A stretch of DNA of 64,000 nt. Origin: Parastagonospora avenae f. sp. tritici 18332-5. Lineage: Eukaryota > Ascomycota > Dothideomycetes > Pleosporales > Phaeosphaeriaceae. Location: assembly GCA_022559985.1 (NCBI GenBank), contig JAFJTR010000067.1, positions 1-64,000 of the forward strand. The letters run 5' to 3'. A program made the position numbers and the translations under genes. The notes beneath the pieces are model-generated. The model was not told the origin of the DNA. It made no database searches and saw only the letters and a list, made by a program, of their open reading frames with translations. This document shows positions 43,265 to 55,993 of the stretch, in pieces; the stretch's first letter is position 1, and each line of letters opens with the position of its first letter.

Positions 43265-46200
43265 TGTCGATTGAAGAAGGCTGGAGATCGGCTTGAGGAC
43301 GCATCTCTGCGTCCATACCGATCCTTATATACATGCCCGACTACGCCGCCAATTCAAAAATTCTGCAAGCCAGAACCAGGTCGTTGTCGTTTCCTAGACC
43401 GTGCCGAAGTGTAGCCGCCAGGTCCCATGGGGCTTTTGACGTCACCTGCATCCCGGGGCGTGGAGAATCATCGCCAAGGCGACGGTTGCAAGTCATGCCT
43501 ACGCCTCGGTAGTTGGCAGCGGAGTGCCTGTCGGGTGTCCATGAATCGTTCCCAGGTATCATAGTCGAGATGCTATATGCTGATATATGGTAGCTGTACA
43601 TGTGAGAACATTCGATTATGAAACAATTGATCTTGTTCACCCTTCAGACGTCAGCTTCTTACTCTGAAACATAGAATCTTCCCCATATCCAGAGACGTGG
43701 TTTTGGAACAGACAGTGTTGCCTCCCCGCAAAAACACCGAACGGTCGTGTGCACGACTCATAACAATGGGGTACTAGCGATCGCAATGACAGCACAACCC
43801 ATCGCAGTCGCCTCGAGCGCGGCGCCATTGACACGGGCCAGCCGCTGAACAACGGTCCATTTCTTGGTAGACGCAAATGGCGCACCGAGACGAGGCTCCC
43901 GAGATCTTGTTTGACAAGAAACTTCTCAGCGCAAGACAAGCGTCGGTGGCTTCTGTCCGCACCAAGCCCAAAGGAGCAAGGCCTCCGCAATTCTTCATCG
44001 CCCTTCCGACCACGCTGCTCCACACGAGGCTCTTCCCCGCAGCCTAAGCTGGTGCCTCCGGAGTTTTACCTCACACAAGGCAAAAGTGTGGGGATCGTGA
44101 TCGTACGAGCAGGACTGCGACTGGCTGCACCATGCCGTAGCGCCGCATCCGACGCTTTGCCAACCGCGACCTGGTAAGAGCGGAGACGATCATGTGTTGT
44201 AAAAGAGAAAAATGTTGATGTTGAATGTAACCCACCTGCGTCCACAACGGCAGTTCCCCTCCGCTTGGCTGAGGGATTTCGAGTGTGCAATCGACACTGC
44301 AGATTCGGGAGGACGGTTCGATATTCCGAGGACAGAGCCCGCATGCTGGTGATGCACCCACTCCCAGCTTCCTTAGAACACCGGCACACCGTTCCTTCCG
44401 CGAGAATTGTTCGGAAGTACGGAAGAGGAAGACCCGTGCTGTGGGTTCGATCATGAGGCTCAAATGTGGATCAACATCTTAGTGCCGGCAGGTACTTAAC
44501 GGGTTGAGCACGATCCCGACTCATGACAACATCCTAGAACACTGTGACACCAGGCGCTGGCAAAATCCGTGCCCGCCTTGTCCAACGAGAAGAAGTAAAA
44601 AGGTAGCCTGTATATATTTAAGGCTTCCTAATAGAATTAGGTAGAGTATCTCAAGCTGCGGATATATCTGGGCTCCTATGGAAACTCCTTATAAGTTTAC
44701 TTTAATGACTATCAGCTTATGCTGGGGGTGCAGAGCGGGCACGAAATTTGCCGCTGCCTGGTGGTGACGAAGCTCATCAAACTTCGACGTGGACCTACCA
44801 TGCTAGATTGCTTATCCTAGAGTCGACAGAACCAATGTTCAAGGGCTCGTCAAGCACGCAGTAAGGCGAGTGGGTGACTGAAGAGGTTTGATTGACACTT
44901 GGTATTTGTGAATCTTCAGTCCTTCCAGTCCATCAATTCATCCCATCCTCTGCCAACTTCACTCCACCACCCATCGTCCCGAGCTTCCACTGCACCAACA
45001 TGCCGGAGTGACATGACACTCATCACCGAAGTGTGAGGCACCTTCCGTTAATGCACAAGGCAACGCGAACCAGATTCCAGGAAACTCATCGCCGTTCCAT
45101 GGGCCCATACTGCAGCATTGTCGGATTGCCAATATGGAGAGCCAGCCGAATCAAACACCAAATCGCTGGAGTGACATCGCATCAGACACATGATCTGGGG
45201 AACTTCCATTAAGGCGCAAGTGCCATGCTGCTCAGGTCCGAAAGGCTGGTCTCTTGGTCGGCTGCAGATAGGGCTATATGGAACCGGTGAGGTGATCGAG
45301 TGGTGAGCAAGTTACAGCCTGATTGGAAAAGAGACTGGACTGTGTTAGTCTCCACTAGGAATTGTGCTAGATAACCTACATCCTGATATTTAGCTACAAG
45401 AGTGCAGCGAGAGTCGTGCATGACGCTCAGACGTGCAGGAGGTGAAACAGTGTGTGAGGTCGAACAACCCACATGCTGTTACTGAGGGTCTTTGGTATAG
45501 AATGTTTCGGCAAGTCGTAAGAGGCTTTTGCTGGCGTGATTACGGTGAAGCCAGTGCGAAGGTGTTGGGCGTTGCGGTCACGTAGTTACTTGTCTCGATT
45601 TTGTCACCCATGGTGAGCAGAATTTGCCCAAGTAGTGATGTGGGAACGCTCGCGGTGAGACTTTTGGTCACTGGTGTGTGTTAGTCGAACGAAAGGCGGG
45701 TGGAATAACAGTAACACTTTGTGGATGATTGCCATCTTGAGTAAATGTGCAGGTCAGTCAACTGGCGCGACGCAAACTCATACAACCTTACCTACCTGAG
45801 CGGGTGCTCTTAGAGATGTGAGTCGATGTTAACCGTGCTTTTGAAGTTGTAAGGCATCGCATACGCGAGTTCATTAAGGTCAAGGACAGCAGTGAGGCAA
45901 AGAGCCCTCAGGTGGGAGCGAGCTCTCCTTTATATACCCCTCAGCAGCTTGCACGCGCGCCCCTCGTAGTGATAGTGCGTCACTGCTGTCACACCAGTAA
46001 GATAAAAGTGGGACCGGGAACAGGTGTTCGCAGCGCTCAGACAGAGCCTCACACAACTAGGGTGAGTTCGGGTCTTAACATGGCTGGCCAACGAGAACCG
46101 ATGGAAGGTTATAGAAGCTGTTGCCTTGCGCTAGTCGTGAGCTAGCCGATGCGTCATGCTTGTGTCGGGGTGGGCGTTGAGGTGAAGGAGACAAGTGGTG

Positions 46201-46320
46201 TAGAAGGAAGCTCGATGGAAGGGCACGTGTGGATACGAAAGTCAGGTACAGGGACGTCGAATTTGACTAGGCTCTTACGCTGTGAAGACATCGCAGCCGC
46301 TGTGGATGCTCCTTCATGTT
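43265..46320. other. Gene-poor 3 kb region
   Basis: The left end is the beta-glucosidase promoter. The remainder has only short overlapping open frames without motifs (for example 43637-44023 and 44071-44463 on the minus strand). An AT-rich patch at about 44590-44700 looks like decayed repeat sequence. No RNA gene is seen. Confidence 0.4.
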
Positions 46321-47037
46321 TCAAGCAACCTCGAATACCCTCTCCATGATGTAAGCAAATGGCCTCTCCCACCTCTCCCACAGTTCTCGTGTACTAGTCG
46401 TGTCCTTCGGCACACTGTCTTGCATGGCGCTGGCGACAAAGCCTTGCCTCAAGTTTACTCTCCCGCCCTCGTTGAAACCAAATCTCTCATACCAATTAAT
46501 GAGCCACGAATAGCTTGGGTTGGCGTACAGTCTTAAGCGTGCTGTCTTTGAGCTATTATCCATGGCGAGGTCGCTCTCCACCACAGCTACACAGCCATCT
46601 ACCAGCTTCTTCGCGACATTGCGGCCACGGTGCACAGGCACAGTGTAGAGATCGTACAAATGCCAGCGTATCTCCAGTCGCGGATCTTCGGGCACCGGTT
46701 GCCCTGGAGCGAGATAGTAGTCCTCGATACTGACGCGCTCCCGGAGCGCTGCATAGCCAGCCCAATCCCCTTGTAGGAGAAGGTCCTCAGGTGAACGAGT
46801 GCAGCCAGTGGCTTTTACACACACGAGGAACCTTGTATTACCAGCGAGTCGACTATGCCATACCGAGTCTGGAAGCTGAGATTCAACTTCATATTGTGCT
46901 AGACTGCTTCCTGGATCGGCTTGGAGGACTGCGAGCCTGGCGTCTCGGAATTTGATAACGAGTTCCTTGATTCTTCGTGATGATACTGGAATCTGAATGA
47001 CGATGTACGCTGATTCAGTGGTTGATGTTGCATTCAT
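46321..47037 (-). CDS. GNAT-family N-acetyltransferase
   Basis: Intronless frame of 238 residues. The acetyl-CoA-binding motif A appears as LYDLYTVPVHRGRNVAKKLVDGCVA (V-x-x-x-x-R-G-x-x-x-A/G variant; residues about 128-150), followed by the C-terminal motif B region YANPSYSWLINWYERFGF, where the Y-x-x-x-G-F end is typical. GNAT enzymes acetylate amines on small molecules or proteins; the substrate here is unknown. No signal peptide. Neighbouring sequence to the right on the minus strand is the gene's promoter region. Confidence 0.85.
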   Translation of the reverse strand: MNATSTTESAYIVIQIPVSSRRIKELVIKFRDARLAVLQADPGSSLAQYEVESQLPDSVWHSRLAGNTRFLVCVKATGCTRSPEDLLLQGDWAGYAALRERVSIEDYYLAPGQPVPEDPRLEIRWHLYDLYTVPVHRGRNVAKKLVDGCVAVVESDLAMDNSSKTARLRLYANPSYSWLINWYERFGFNEGGRVNLRQGFVASAMQDSVPKDTTSTRELWERWERPFAYIMERVFEVA

Positions 47038-47658
47038 GGCGCTGCAATTGCCGTAGCGAGGCCTTTCTGCGCGCCAAATGGACGAGATAACAGTCTTTTA
47101 AGAGCAGCTCTGGGCGAAGCTAAGGGAAAATGTCAATTGATTTGTGAGACCAGAAAGACCGGACAATCTTCCGTGCTTGGTTGGTTTTGCGAAGCACAAC
47201 ATGTCAGCTTTATAATCAGAAGGGTAAAAGCGCCTATACGCCCTGCAGTATGCATATCGGTACCTTTCCTCATCTACCCATTCATACATTACCGGGCTTC
47301 TTAGCGGGCCGGGACTTGTACCTCATTCGCCTCTTTGTGAGCAAGGACAAGATCTGATAGGTGTACGTCCCGCTTGTCGCATTGCACGCCAGTTGATTAG
47401 GTGTCAATCTAGGCATGCAGAAGCACAACGTATATTCGACGGATGATGAACTGACATAGTACTCATCACTAAAGACGTTGAATGTGTGCAAGGTACTGTT
47501 TTAGCAACAAAGCGGAAGTCCGCGCGGCAAAACTTCGGGAGTGGCACCAAAAGTGCAGGCTAGCTTTGGAGCTGCGACTTGACAAAGCCAGCCAACAACA
47601 TCTCCACCACGCCCAATCGCATACTGCTGCGCGTCTCTACGCGCCACTCCAGTCCATA
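47038..47658. promoter_or_regulatory. Divergent intergenic region between GNAT and CDC73 genes
   Basis: About 620 bases between divergent genes. The CDC73 frame stays open upstream to 47482, but the conserved protein most likely begins at 47659. No separate gene is seen. Confidence 0.45.
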
Positions 47659-48998
47659 ATGTCGACCGCACAAGCCGAAGCCGAAGATGCGCTCTACAAC
47701 CTGCGTCTCTCCGTCAAAGAGGGCGCAGTGCCCACGCTGAGCACCAGCCCCGACCCAGCACCAGCAGACATCGTTACCGACCTCGCCGCAGCTACTCACG
47801 TGTCTTTCAACGTCAATGGCGCACATCGCACCTTCCCGCTCACATCGGCGACCCGTTTTGCGCCAGAAAACCAGCCCTTCGACCTTCGCAGCTGCTACTT
47901 TGCGTGGCTGAATAAAGATGCCTCGGTGACAGATTACTTCGACGCAGTCCAGGCGTTCAACGAGGAACTCCCGTCTGGTGCCGGAGGCTCCGTGCGCAAC
48001 TTGACCTTTGCGCAGAGGATTGAGCTCGTCGCCTGGCTGAGCGGCGAGACGGAGAGCAGTGATAGCATCGCGCCTGTCGACAGCAATGCCGCAGCTGCAG
48101 CAGCCGGCGATGCGGCCGCCATCGCAGGCGGCAAGGGAGTGCCCATGGACAGGGACCTGAAGCGCACTGGAGGAGGCAAGATGGTGGATGCGCGCCTGCT
48201 GCAGATCTACGACGGAGAGCGGCGCATGGGCGACCACAACACTGCTCTCCGGGGGACAAAGCCTGTCGTACGTTGCATTCACAAACCCTCACAGAACGTA
48301 TACTGACCTTGTCCATCCAGGACTTTGAAAAGTTCCGCGTCCAGGCCAGCCAAGTGTTCCTCCGCAAAGGCCCCAAAGGCACCAACGACCCCAAGGCAGC
48401 GCCCCAATCGCTCCCCCATTCCACCGCCCTCGTCTCCAACCTCCAGCGCAAACCCACAAAGCGCCTCGAACCCATCATCTTGCTCTCGCCATCCGCGTCC
48501 TCCCTCTTGCGCATGGGCAACGTCAAGCAGTTCCTCGACGACGGCGTCTTCACGCCCGCCGACGCAACCTCTGCCAGCACGAACATGGTGCGCGTCCAGC
48601 GCGTCATGCCCTCCATCTCGTCGTCGCCCATCACATTCATCCTCGTCGACTCGACGTCTTCGTTCAAGCCCACATACTGGAGCCGTGTCGTGGCCATCTT
48701 CACAACGGGCCAAACATGGCAGTTCAAGACCTACAAGTACAGCAACCCTGCTGAGCTGTTCAGCTACTATCCAGGTGTCTACGTGGGCTGGAGCAACGAG
48801 GAGCCGCCAGAGAACGTCATCAATCTGGGTAGGGGTGTTTTGCCGGTCAAGGTGGACAAGTGGACAGGGACGGAGAAGGGCAGGTGGAGGGACCGAGAAG
48901 TCGTGGAGAGAATTTGGGGTAGGATTGAGGAAGGTATGAGGAAGGGCGCATGGACAAAAGATGGGCCGGGACTTGCTGGACAGCAGCTGGGCAGATAA
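47659..48998 (+). CDS. CDC73: Cdc73/parafibromin, Paf1 complex subunit
   Basis: Two exons, 47659-48267 and 48321-48998, give 428 residues. The C-terminal part (about 250-428) matches the Ras-like Cdc73 C-terminal domain: KRLEPIILLSPSASSLLRMG, NVKQFLDDGVFTP, ITFILVDSTSSFKPTYWSRV and GVYVGWSNEEPPENV. The N-terminal part contains FDLRSCYFAWLNKDASVTDY and the Cdc73 linker with VDARLLQIYDGERRMGD. Cdc73 links the Paf1 complex to elongating RNA polymerase II and chromatin marks. Length is close to fungal orthologues. The intron is 53 bases with a phase-0 join. Confidence 0.95.
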
Positions 48999-49242
48999 GA
49001 CAGTTGTAATTCGAGGACTTTTGGAAGACAGCGATGAGGCGCATGGCGTTGATATTTGTGGATTTGGGCTGCATAGCGCGGTATACTTAAAAGGCTGGCG
49101 TTAGGGCAGTGTTTCTCAACGCAGGCCCACTGGACAATATAGCGAAAGCAAAGTATTATTATGAATTGTGCATTTGAACATCATTGCATCGTATAATCGC
49201 AGTCACGAAACAGAAACCTCCCCAGATCACACACCAGCTTCT

Positions 49243-51715
49243 CTACCACTCCAGCGGCTCATTCAGTACCTCACCCCTGTTGGTCTTGGGCACCGGCTTT
49301 GCCTCGATCTTGACCGGACCACGTCCATGTCTCTTCAGATAACCGCTGCCATCCAGCCACGGCCAGACCGCCGTCCGCTTCTTCTCATGTGTCTGGATCT
49401 TCTCCTCATTCGCCATGGTCAGACCAATGTCGTCCAGACCATTGACCAGGCAGTGTTTCCTGAACTCCTCGACGTCAAACTTTGTGATTTCGGTGCCGTT
49501 GGAGTCCCGGATGACTTGGTTGGGGAGATCGACTTCCAACTCCTGCCCTGACTTGGCGATCTCGTACAGCTTATTGAGAGCCGCTTGGTCAGTGATGCGC
49601 ACAGGCAACATGCCGTTCTTGAAAGTGTTGTTGAAGAAGATGTCACCAAACGAAGGAGCGATGATACACTTGATGCCAAAGTCGAGCAACGCCCAAGGTG
49701 CGTGCTCTCGACTTGAACCGCATCCGAAGTTGGGTCCTGTGCAGACGAGGATTTTGGAGTTGCGGAACGGTTCCTGGTTGAGGACGAAGCTGGCGTCTTC
49801 CTTGTCGCTGCCGGCTTCGTAGCGCCAGGCATGGAAGAGGGCGGAGCCGAGACCAGAGCGCTTGATTGTCTTAAGGAATTGCTTGGGAATGATGGCGTCA
49901 GTGTCAATGTTGGCAATGTCCATTGGTGCTGCATAACCGCGGAGAGTCTCGAACTTTGGCATGCCGGCTGTGGCACCCTTGGTACTTGTCGGTGTTGTTT
50001 GCATCTGGGAGTCGGCGGGGAGGTCCATTATTCGGTCGATCTCGTCGTCGCTGTTGACTTCTTCCATGTGTGCGTCCAGCTCAACCTTTGGCGAGCCATT
50101 CGCGGCCGGTGAGGTTGGAGGAGCAAGTTTCCGTACATCGGCGAGATTTCCTACAATGGCGGCGGCAGCAGCCATGACAGGCGACATGAGATGTGTTCGA
50201 CCGCCTGCTCCCTGCCGGCCTTCAAAGTTTCGGTTGGAAGTCGATGCGCAGCGCTCGCCAGGCGAAAGAATGTCAGGGTTCATGCCCAGGCACATTGAGC
50301 AACCAGCTTCTCTCCATTCGAAACCAGCTTCGGTGAAGATCTTGTCAAGACCCTCAGCTTCTGCCTGCTTCTTCACCAGACCGGATCCAGGAACAATCAT
50401 GGCGCGCATGATGTTGGACGCAATCTTCTTGCCTTCCACAACGCGTGCTGCTGCTCGCAAATCCTCGATACGTGCATTTGTGCAAGACCCGATGAAGACC
50501 TTGTCGACCTTGACTTCTTGCATGGGAGTACCAGCAGTAAGACCCATGTACTTCAAAGCACGTCTGCAAGCGTCCTTCTTAACATCATCCTGGAAGTCGT
50601 CGGGACCGGGAACGACGCCTGTGATGGGAACCACATCCTGCGGCGAAGTTCCCCAGGAGACGGTCGGCGCAATGTCCTTCGCGTCGATGTTGACCTCAAT
50701 GTCGAACTTGGCGCCCTCGTCTGATTTCAGACTGAGCCAATAGCTGCAAGCCTTTTTCCATTCTGGGCTGTCTGTCTTGGGCGCGAGGGGGCGTCCCTTG
50801 AGGTAGTCGATGGTAGTCTGGTCTGGGGCGACCATTCCGGCTCGCGCACCGCCTTCAATAGACATGTTGCAAATCGACATGCGTGCTTCCATGCTGAGAC
50901 TGCGAATAGCTGAGCCGCAGAATTCGATGACCGCTCCAGTACCACCAGCAGTACCAATCTGGCCGATGACATGCAGGATGATGTCCTTGCTGCTAACGCC
51001 AGGTAACAGATCGCCTTCGACCTGGACCTTCATGTTCTTGCTCCTTTGTGTGATGAGTGTCTGTGTAGCCAGGACGTGCTCAACTTCACTCGTGCCGATG
51101 CCGAACGCAAGCGCGCCAAAAGCGCCGTGTGTGGATGTGTGGCTGTCACCGCAGACGACCGTGGTTCCTGGCAGGGTGAAGCCCTGCTCAGGTCCTATGA
51201 TGTGAACAATACCTTGCCTCTTGTCATCGAGGCCAAAGTATGTGAGGTCGAAGGCCTTGACGTTGTCCTCGAGGGTCATACATTGCGTCCGCGAGTCGGC
51301 CTCGTCGATGAATTTCTCGGTCGTGGTGAGGTTTTTCCGTGATGCGGTGGGGATGTTCTACTGGCTGTCAGACGTCGAAGCGCGCTGATGGTTGTTTTCG
51401 ACATACGTGGTCTACCGTGGCAAGGGTGCAGTCAGGTCTCCGGACCTTCCGACCGGCATTTCGCAGGCCCTCAAAGGCTTGCTGTGGTGGTGTGAGTCTT
51501 CATGGCCACGGAGCATTTTCGACGTCTTCTTACTGGTGATGTCACTTCGTGCACAAGATGCCTGTCTGTCGAGCTGTTAGCACGAAGCAGGCAGGAAGCA
51601 CAGCATCTAACGTACCAATGTAAAGCAGGATTGTGCCATCTTCCTTCTCCTCGACAATGTGGTCCTCGAAGACCTTGTCGTACAGAGTCTGTGGCGGTTT
51701 CACGGCAGAAGGCAT
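49243..51715 (-). CDS. LEU1: 3-isopropylmalate dehydratase (isopropylmalate isomerase)
   Basis: Four exons on the minus strand: 51616-51715, 51534-51565, 51407-51481 and 49243-51357, total 773 residues. The enzyme interconverts 2- and 3-isopropylmalate in leucine synthesis. It is a fused fungal form: the large-subunit aconitase domain carries the iron-sulfur cysteines in VFIGSCTNARIEDLR and in AGCSMCLGMNPDIL, plus VVCGDSHTSTHGAFGALAFG; the swivel (LeuD-like) domain begins about residue 545 with TLRGYAAPMDIANIDTDAII and has GCGSSREHAPWALLDFG. The three 5' exons are small (100, 32 and 75 bases) but join in frame and encode conserved sequence (TLYDKVFEDHIV). The length matches yeast Leu1. Confidence 0.96.
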
Positions 51716-52394
51716 GGTATATGAACCAGGTATTGGTGGTACAAGAGGTTCAATTACAGAGGCAGACTCTACAGATAGAGAGAGAGAGAATCAGGAGGAG
51801 TAAGAAGTAAGACAACTCTCGGCGAGGGCAACTCTCGGCTTAAATGAGGCGCGCGCCGAAGTCAAAATCGCAGAGGCAAAGCAGGAACAAAACGCGCCAG
51901 GCCGATGTTCGGAGCCAGAGGGGCAGTGGCCGAGCTATCGAATCGCATGCCGAATGATGACGGTCAGCGCCGAAAACGCATCCTGAGAGTTCCCATCGTG
52001 TGAAGATGGTGCATGCGTCCTGTTTGCCCACGTAACGTTTGTTTGCCCATCGCGCTGAGATATTCGAGGCTATGGCGAGGCGTCCTCGAGGCCTTCGTCC
52101 ACGGTGACAGGGCAGTCAATTGATGACGATGCTCGCATGCGCGTTCCCGCGCTGACAGCAAGCTGCCCCGCGTTTCTCGCTCTGCCCCACCTCAGCGTCA
52201 GCTCCTCTCCCAGGCTCCCGATTCGTCAACGCTGAGTGCTATTCCAAGGACACCCACGCATGCTGACAAGTCGGCAGCATGCGAACATGCTTGCCGATCA
52301 CGTTGCTGACAATGTCCCATCTTGATCATATACAATACAATATATAGAAGACAGCAATATACATGCAGAGGCTGTGACTACTTACTACAAAACA
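51716..52394. other. Spacer between LEU1 and ALG7
   Basis: About 680 bases between two minus-strand genes. It holds the LEU1 promoter on the left, including a GA-rich run at about 51772-51803, and the ALG7 3' end on the right. No leucine-regulator (Leu3-type CCGGNNCCGG) site could be confirmed by eye. No gene is seen. Confidence 0.4.
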
Positions 52395-53877
52395 CTAGAG
52401 ATTATCCGCCGAGAAGATGAGCAGCGCCATGCGATGTCGAATGAACAACCCTAGTATTCCAACCAGGAACTGAAAGACAACAAGCCCCATCGCCAACCGA
52501 TCTTCCCGCATCGGCCCAAACCAGACGAGCCAAAGGTTGATCAGGGTAAAGTTGGACGATGAGACCACCTTTCCCTCTGCATCCACTTCTACATCAGCCA
52601 GCCGAAGCCGGTGAATCAACTTGAGACCTTCCGCTATCGCAGCCGGCAGCGGCTTGCGGAACTCGACGCGTGAAGGTTCAAGTAAGCCCGAACGCGCGTT
52701 GAAGTGTGGCAGCCGATGCCGGGGGCATGGGATGAGCTTGAAGACTTGTGGACTCGAGTAGAGAAAGTTGAATGCCTGCGGGAGAAGAAGCAGAGCTAGC
52801 GTCTTGGTAAAGTGTCCCTGGATGGACACGACTGCGAATACCATGCCTGCAAAGTAGCAGTACGTGTCACCAACAAACACTTTGGCCGGATACCAGTTGT
52901 GCATCAGGAGCGCCAACGACACCCCAATGAATGGAAGCAGGAAGTACAAAGAAAACAAATGCGAATCCGTCGCAGGGTGAGGGTATGCTGTGAAGGGCGA
53001 CAGATATAGAACGTCGTTAATCACAATCAGTACTGCAATCACCACCGACTGCGCAACCTCGATGCCATTGATGCCTGCCAAGATGTTGATGCCGTTCGTA
53101 GAGAAGATGGCCATGAGGGCCATGTACACGTAGTACAGCCAGCCTTGACATTTGTTAGCGTATTGCAAGTCTGACACGAATCACATTCGAACGTACCGAG
53201 ATCAAAGAGCTCGCCAAGGTAGGGCCGTAATAGCAGAGGCACAACCATCTGAGTCACTCCAAAATCGACAAAGTACACAACAAGCATGGGAATGACAGCA
53301 ATGGCTGGGATGAGCACCTTGTGTCGCCATCTGATGTCGAAAAGGTCGTCGCCGATTCCGAGCAGTACCGTGCACTGCAACGAGAGTGTGGCCGAGAGGT
53401 AGGATGCAAGCTTGTTGTGTGGGAATCTGTGCAGCAGTCTCCCAGTTTCAATCTCTTCCAGCTCTCTCATCACGTCTCTATTACCACCACCAGAGGTCGC
53501 TACGACAATATCCTTGTAGAAGGGCCACGGTATGAAGACAATGAGAACGAAGAGATAAACCATGGCACACACTGCGCCCATAGTTTCGGGGCTGCATCTG
53601 TAAGCTACACCAATCGGGCAACGCGCTCTCGCTCTCGCACTTACATCTCAGTTTGCTTGAGCTTGCACAGGTCTTTCCCCTTCAACCCAATCTTCATGAA
53701 GGCATTGCCAAGCCATCGTATCAAAGCATAGCACGCTGCGAAAGCGAGGCCACTGAAGGCAATAGACGCAATGAGCGGCTCACCTTCACCCTGGAGAGTG
53801 TTTGCCAAGACCCCAATACATGCTAGCGAGAGCGAGGAGAGTGAAAGCGTCTCGGTGGTGGTCAGAGTTGTCGACAT
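52395..53877 (-). CDS. ALG7: UDP-GlcNAc:dolichol-phosphate GlcNAc-1-P transferase
   Basis: Three exons on the minus strand, 53645-53877, 53197-53597 and 52395-53143, encode 460 residues. It starts N-glycan assembly on the ER membrane by moving GlcNAc-1-phosphate to dolichol phosphate. Family motifs are clear: IGLKGKDLCKL followed by CSPETMGAVCAMVYL, LLGIGDDLFDIRWRHK (catalytic DD region), STNGINILAGINGIEVAQS, and VFVGDTYCYFAGM (the D-x-F/Y metal site region) near HFTKT. About ten membrane segments are visible. It is the target of tunicamycin in fungi. Length matches the family, and the last C-terminal helix is present. Confidence 0.96.
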
Positions 53878-54310
53878 GCTGCTCAGCTGGAGTGACGCGA
53901 TGATGATGGTGCCCTCGGCACGTGAGCACCGCTACGTCCACGGGTGACCAAGCTCTTTCGTTTGCCCAGCAGAAGGATTCCAAAACACGCCGTCGCGGAC
54001 ACTTCAGACAAGTTTGCAGAGTAGCCAAGTCGGTGTGGTAATGCTCGCTTCGGCCAATGCGCGTCGCTGTAGGAAGTGTACACAAATTTTAGCGATCGGA
54101 GTTAGGCAAACGCCCTGCAAACGCAAAGCGGCGCCGGAATCTTGGAGTAAGGAGTGACCGGCAGCAGAGTGCGCGTGTTTATGATGACCGTTGGCGTGGC
54201 GGCGTGGTGTTGAAAGGTGTTCACAAACTGACAGGCCCCGGCTTCTTCCTCTTCTGCTAATCCAAAACGAGAGAAGCTCCAGCCATCGACCGCATTGGCA
54301 ACCATCCATA
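53878..54310. promoter_or_regulatory. Divergent intergenic region between ALG7 and SEH1
   Basis: About 430 bases between divergent housekeeping genes, so a shared promoter region. No gene is supported, and the open plus-strand frame upstream of the SEH1 start is not needed. Confidence 0.5.
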
Positions 54311-55993
54311 ATGGACCCGAACCAGCCTGTCCAGCACTCCCAGCTTGATGCTATCAAGGCGAACCTAGATGCTGTGACGCGTCGTCTCGGGCGCCCAGCA
54401 TTTCTGTCGAACCTCACGCCGTCGCGACTACCCTCGCAGGCCGCAAGCGATTCGTCCCTCAGCCCCACACGCGACGAAGCACGGTTGCACTCTGGTCCGC
54501 TTTCCCATCACCGACACTCGCATCTCAACTTCGCAGTCACCATTGAAGATGCCCTGGAGCATGCTGATCTCGTGTCTCCTTTGATCCAAGAGCCCTGTGC
54601 TGACGGCGGCCTTTCCAGTGTCGACAAGCGTGTCGCAGAGCAGCTCGAGACGCAGTTTGTCCAAGCGCGTCACGCCTATGCGAAGATGGCAGCAGAGCGC
54701 GGCTTCCAGACCTTTCCCCATGGCCACCAGGATCTGGTACTCGCTGTAGACTTTAACTACTTCGGCACGCGCATGGTCACCGCGAGCTCCGACCACCGTC
54801 TCAAGGTGTGGGACAAGAAAGATGAATCGTGGACTTTGGTCGAGAGCTGGAAGGCGCACGATGCTGAGATTGTCGACGTAAGTCTTCCGTTCTTATCTAG
54901 TCGTCAGCCGCAAGCTTCGATTGCGGCCCATGCATGCGAAGTCGCCACACGTGTAACCCGTCGCTGACGTCCACTAGGTCAAGTGGAACGGCCCCTTCAT
55001 GGGCGAAGTTGTCGGCAGCATTGGCGAAGACGGCCGCTGCAAGCTCTGGCAAGAAGACGTCACTGAGGTGCCCATGTCAGGGAATAGATTCAAGCTGATC
55101 ACAAATCTTGTCTCCCACACCCATGCTCCTTTCATGTCGCTAGACTTCAAGAATATCATGCAAGAGACTTGGCTCGCGCTGATTACTCGTGATGGCTATC
55201 TCACTGTCTACGAGCCTGTCGACCAGAGTAGCCTAAATGAATGGAGCATCCTAGCCGAGCATTGGGTCTCCGAGGACAATCCTCCCCAACGCCAAGAAGA
55301 GGTCGGATTCAAGGTTGTCTTCCACAAGGAAAAACTGCCCTGCTGGACCGCCATCATGGCCGGTCTCGACCGCAAGTCCCTCTCACTGGCTGTCGCAGCC
55401 ATGAAGGATGTCTTCATCTACAGGACAGACAAAGCCAAGCGTTTCTTTCATGTTGCCAAACTCGAGGGTGCTCGTCAGATCATCCGCGATTTGGCTTGGG
55501 CAAACGGCTCTATGCGAGGCTACGACATTCTTGCTACAGCTAGCAAAGACGGATCAATTCGTATTTATGAGCTATTGACACCTCCTTCCGGTAATGCTTC
55601 AGCTGGCGGAACGTCGTCCAACTCGACCGTGGTCGACCCAGTTTCACCTCGCCCTGGACCTCGCAAGAATGCACCCTCCGGCATAGGAGCCGGACTGGCA
55701 GGAGCTTCCAAAGCACCAGAAACGTTGCGTGAGAATGAGCAGTATCCTGGGCGTATCAGACAGACCGTCAAGCTCACGGATGAGCTCACCAACCACCACG
55801 GCGCAGTATGGCGTGTCGCTTTCTCGCACATGGGTATGTCCGACACTTACGAACTTGCTGAATGCTGCTGACACGCTTCATAGGTGACCTGCTTGTTTCA
55901 ACGGGGGATGACGCATCTATCCGTACCTGGAAGAAAGCCTTCAATGGCCGTTGGCTAGAATTTTCGGAGATCGAGCCAACGGGCGGTAATTGA
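54311..55993 (+). CDS. SEH1: Nucleoporin Seh1 (WD40)
   Basis: Three exons, 54311-54877, 54978-55833 and 55884-55993, total 510 residues. WD40 blades are visible from about residue 138: HQDLVLAVDFNYFGTRMVTA with SSDHRLKVWDKKDE, VGSIGEDGRCKLWQED, ILATASKDGSIRIYELL, and the C-terminal HGAVWRVAFSHMGDLLVSTG with IRTWKKAFNGRW. Seh1 sits in the nuclear-pore Y-complex and also in the SEA/GATOR2 complex that controls TORC1. An N-terminal extension of about 130 residues (predicted disordered and helical) makes it longer than yeast Seh1, as is common in filamentous fungi (recalled, not checked). The first intron is 100 bases, longer than most here. Confidence 0.92.

Noticed and set aside
44071..44463. 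Minus-strand open frame of 130 codons
   Set aside because: Overlaps plus-strand frames and shows no conserved features.
45000..45215. Two similar segments (GAGTGACAT ... TTCCATTAA-like) considered as a direct repeat
   Set aside because: Similarity is limited to short scattered matches and could be chance.
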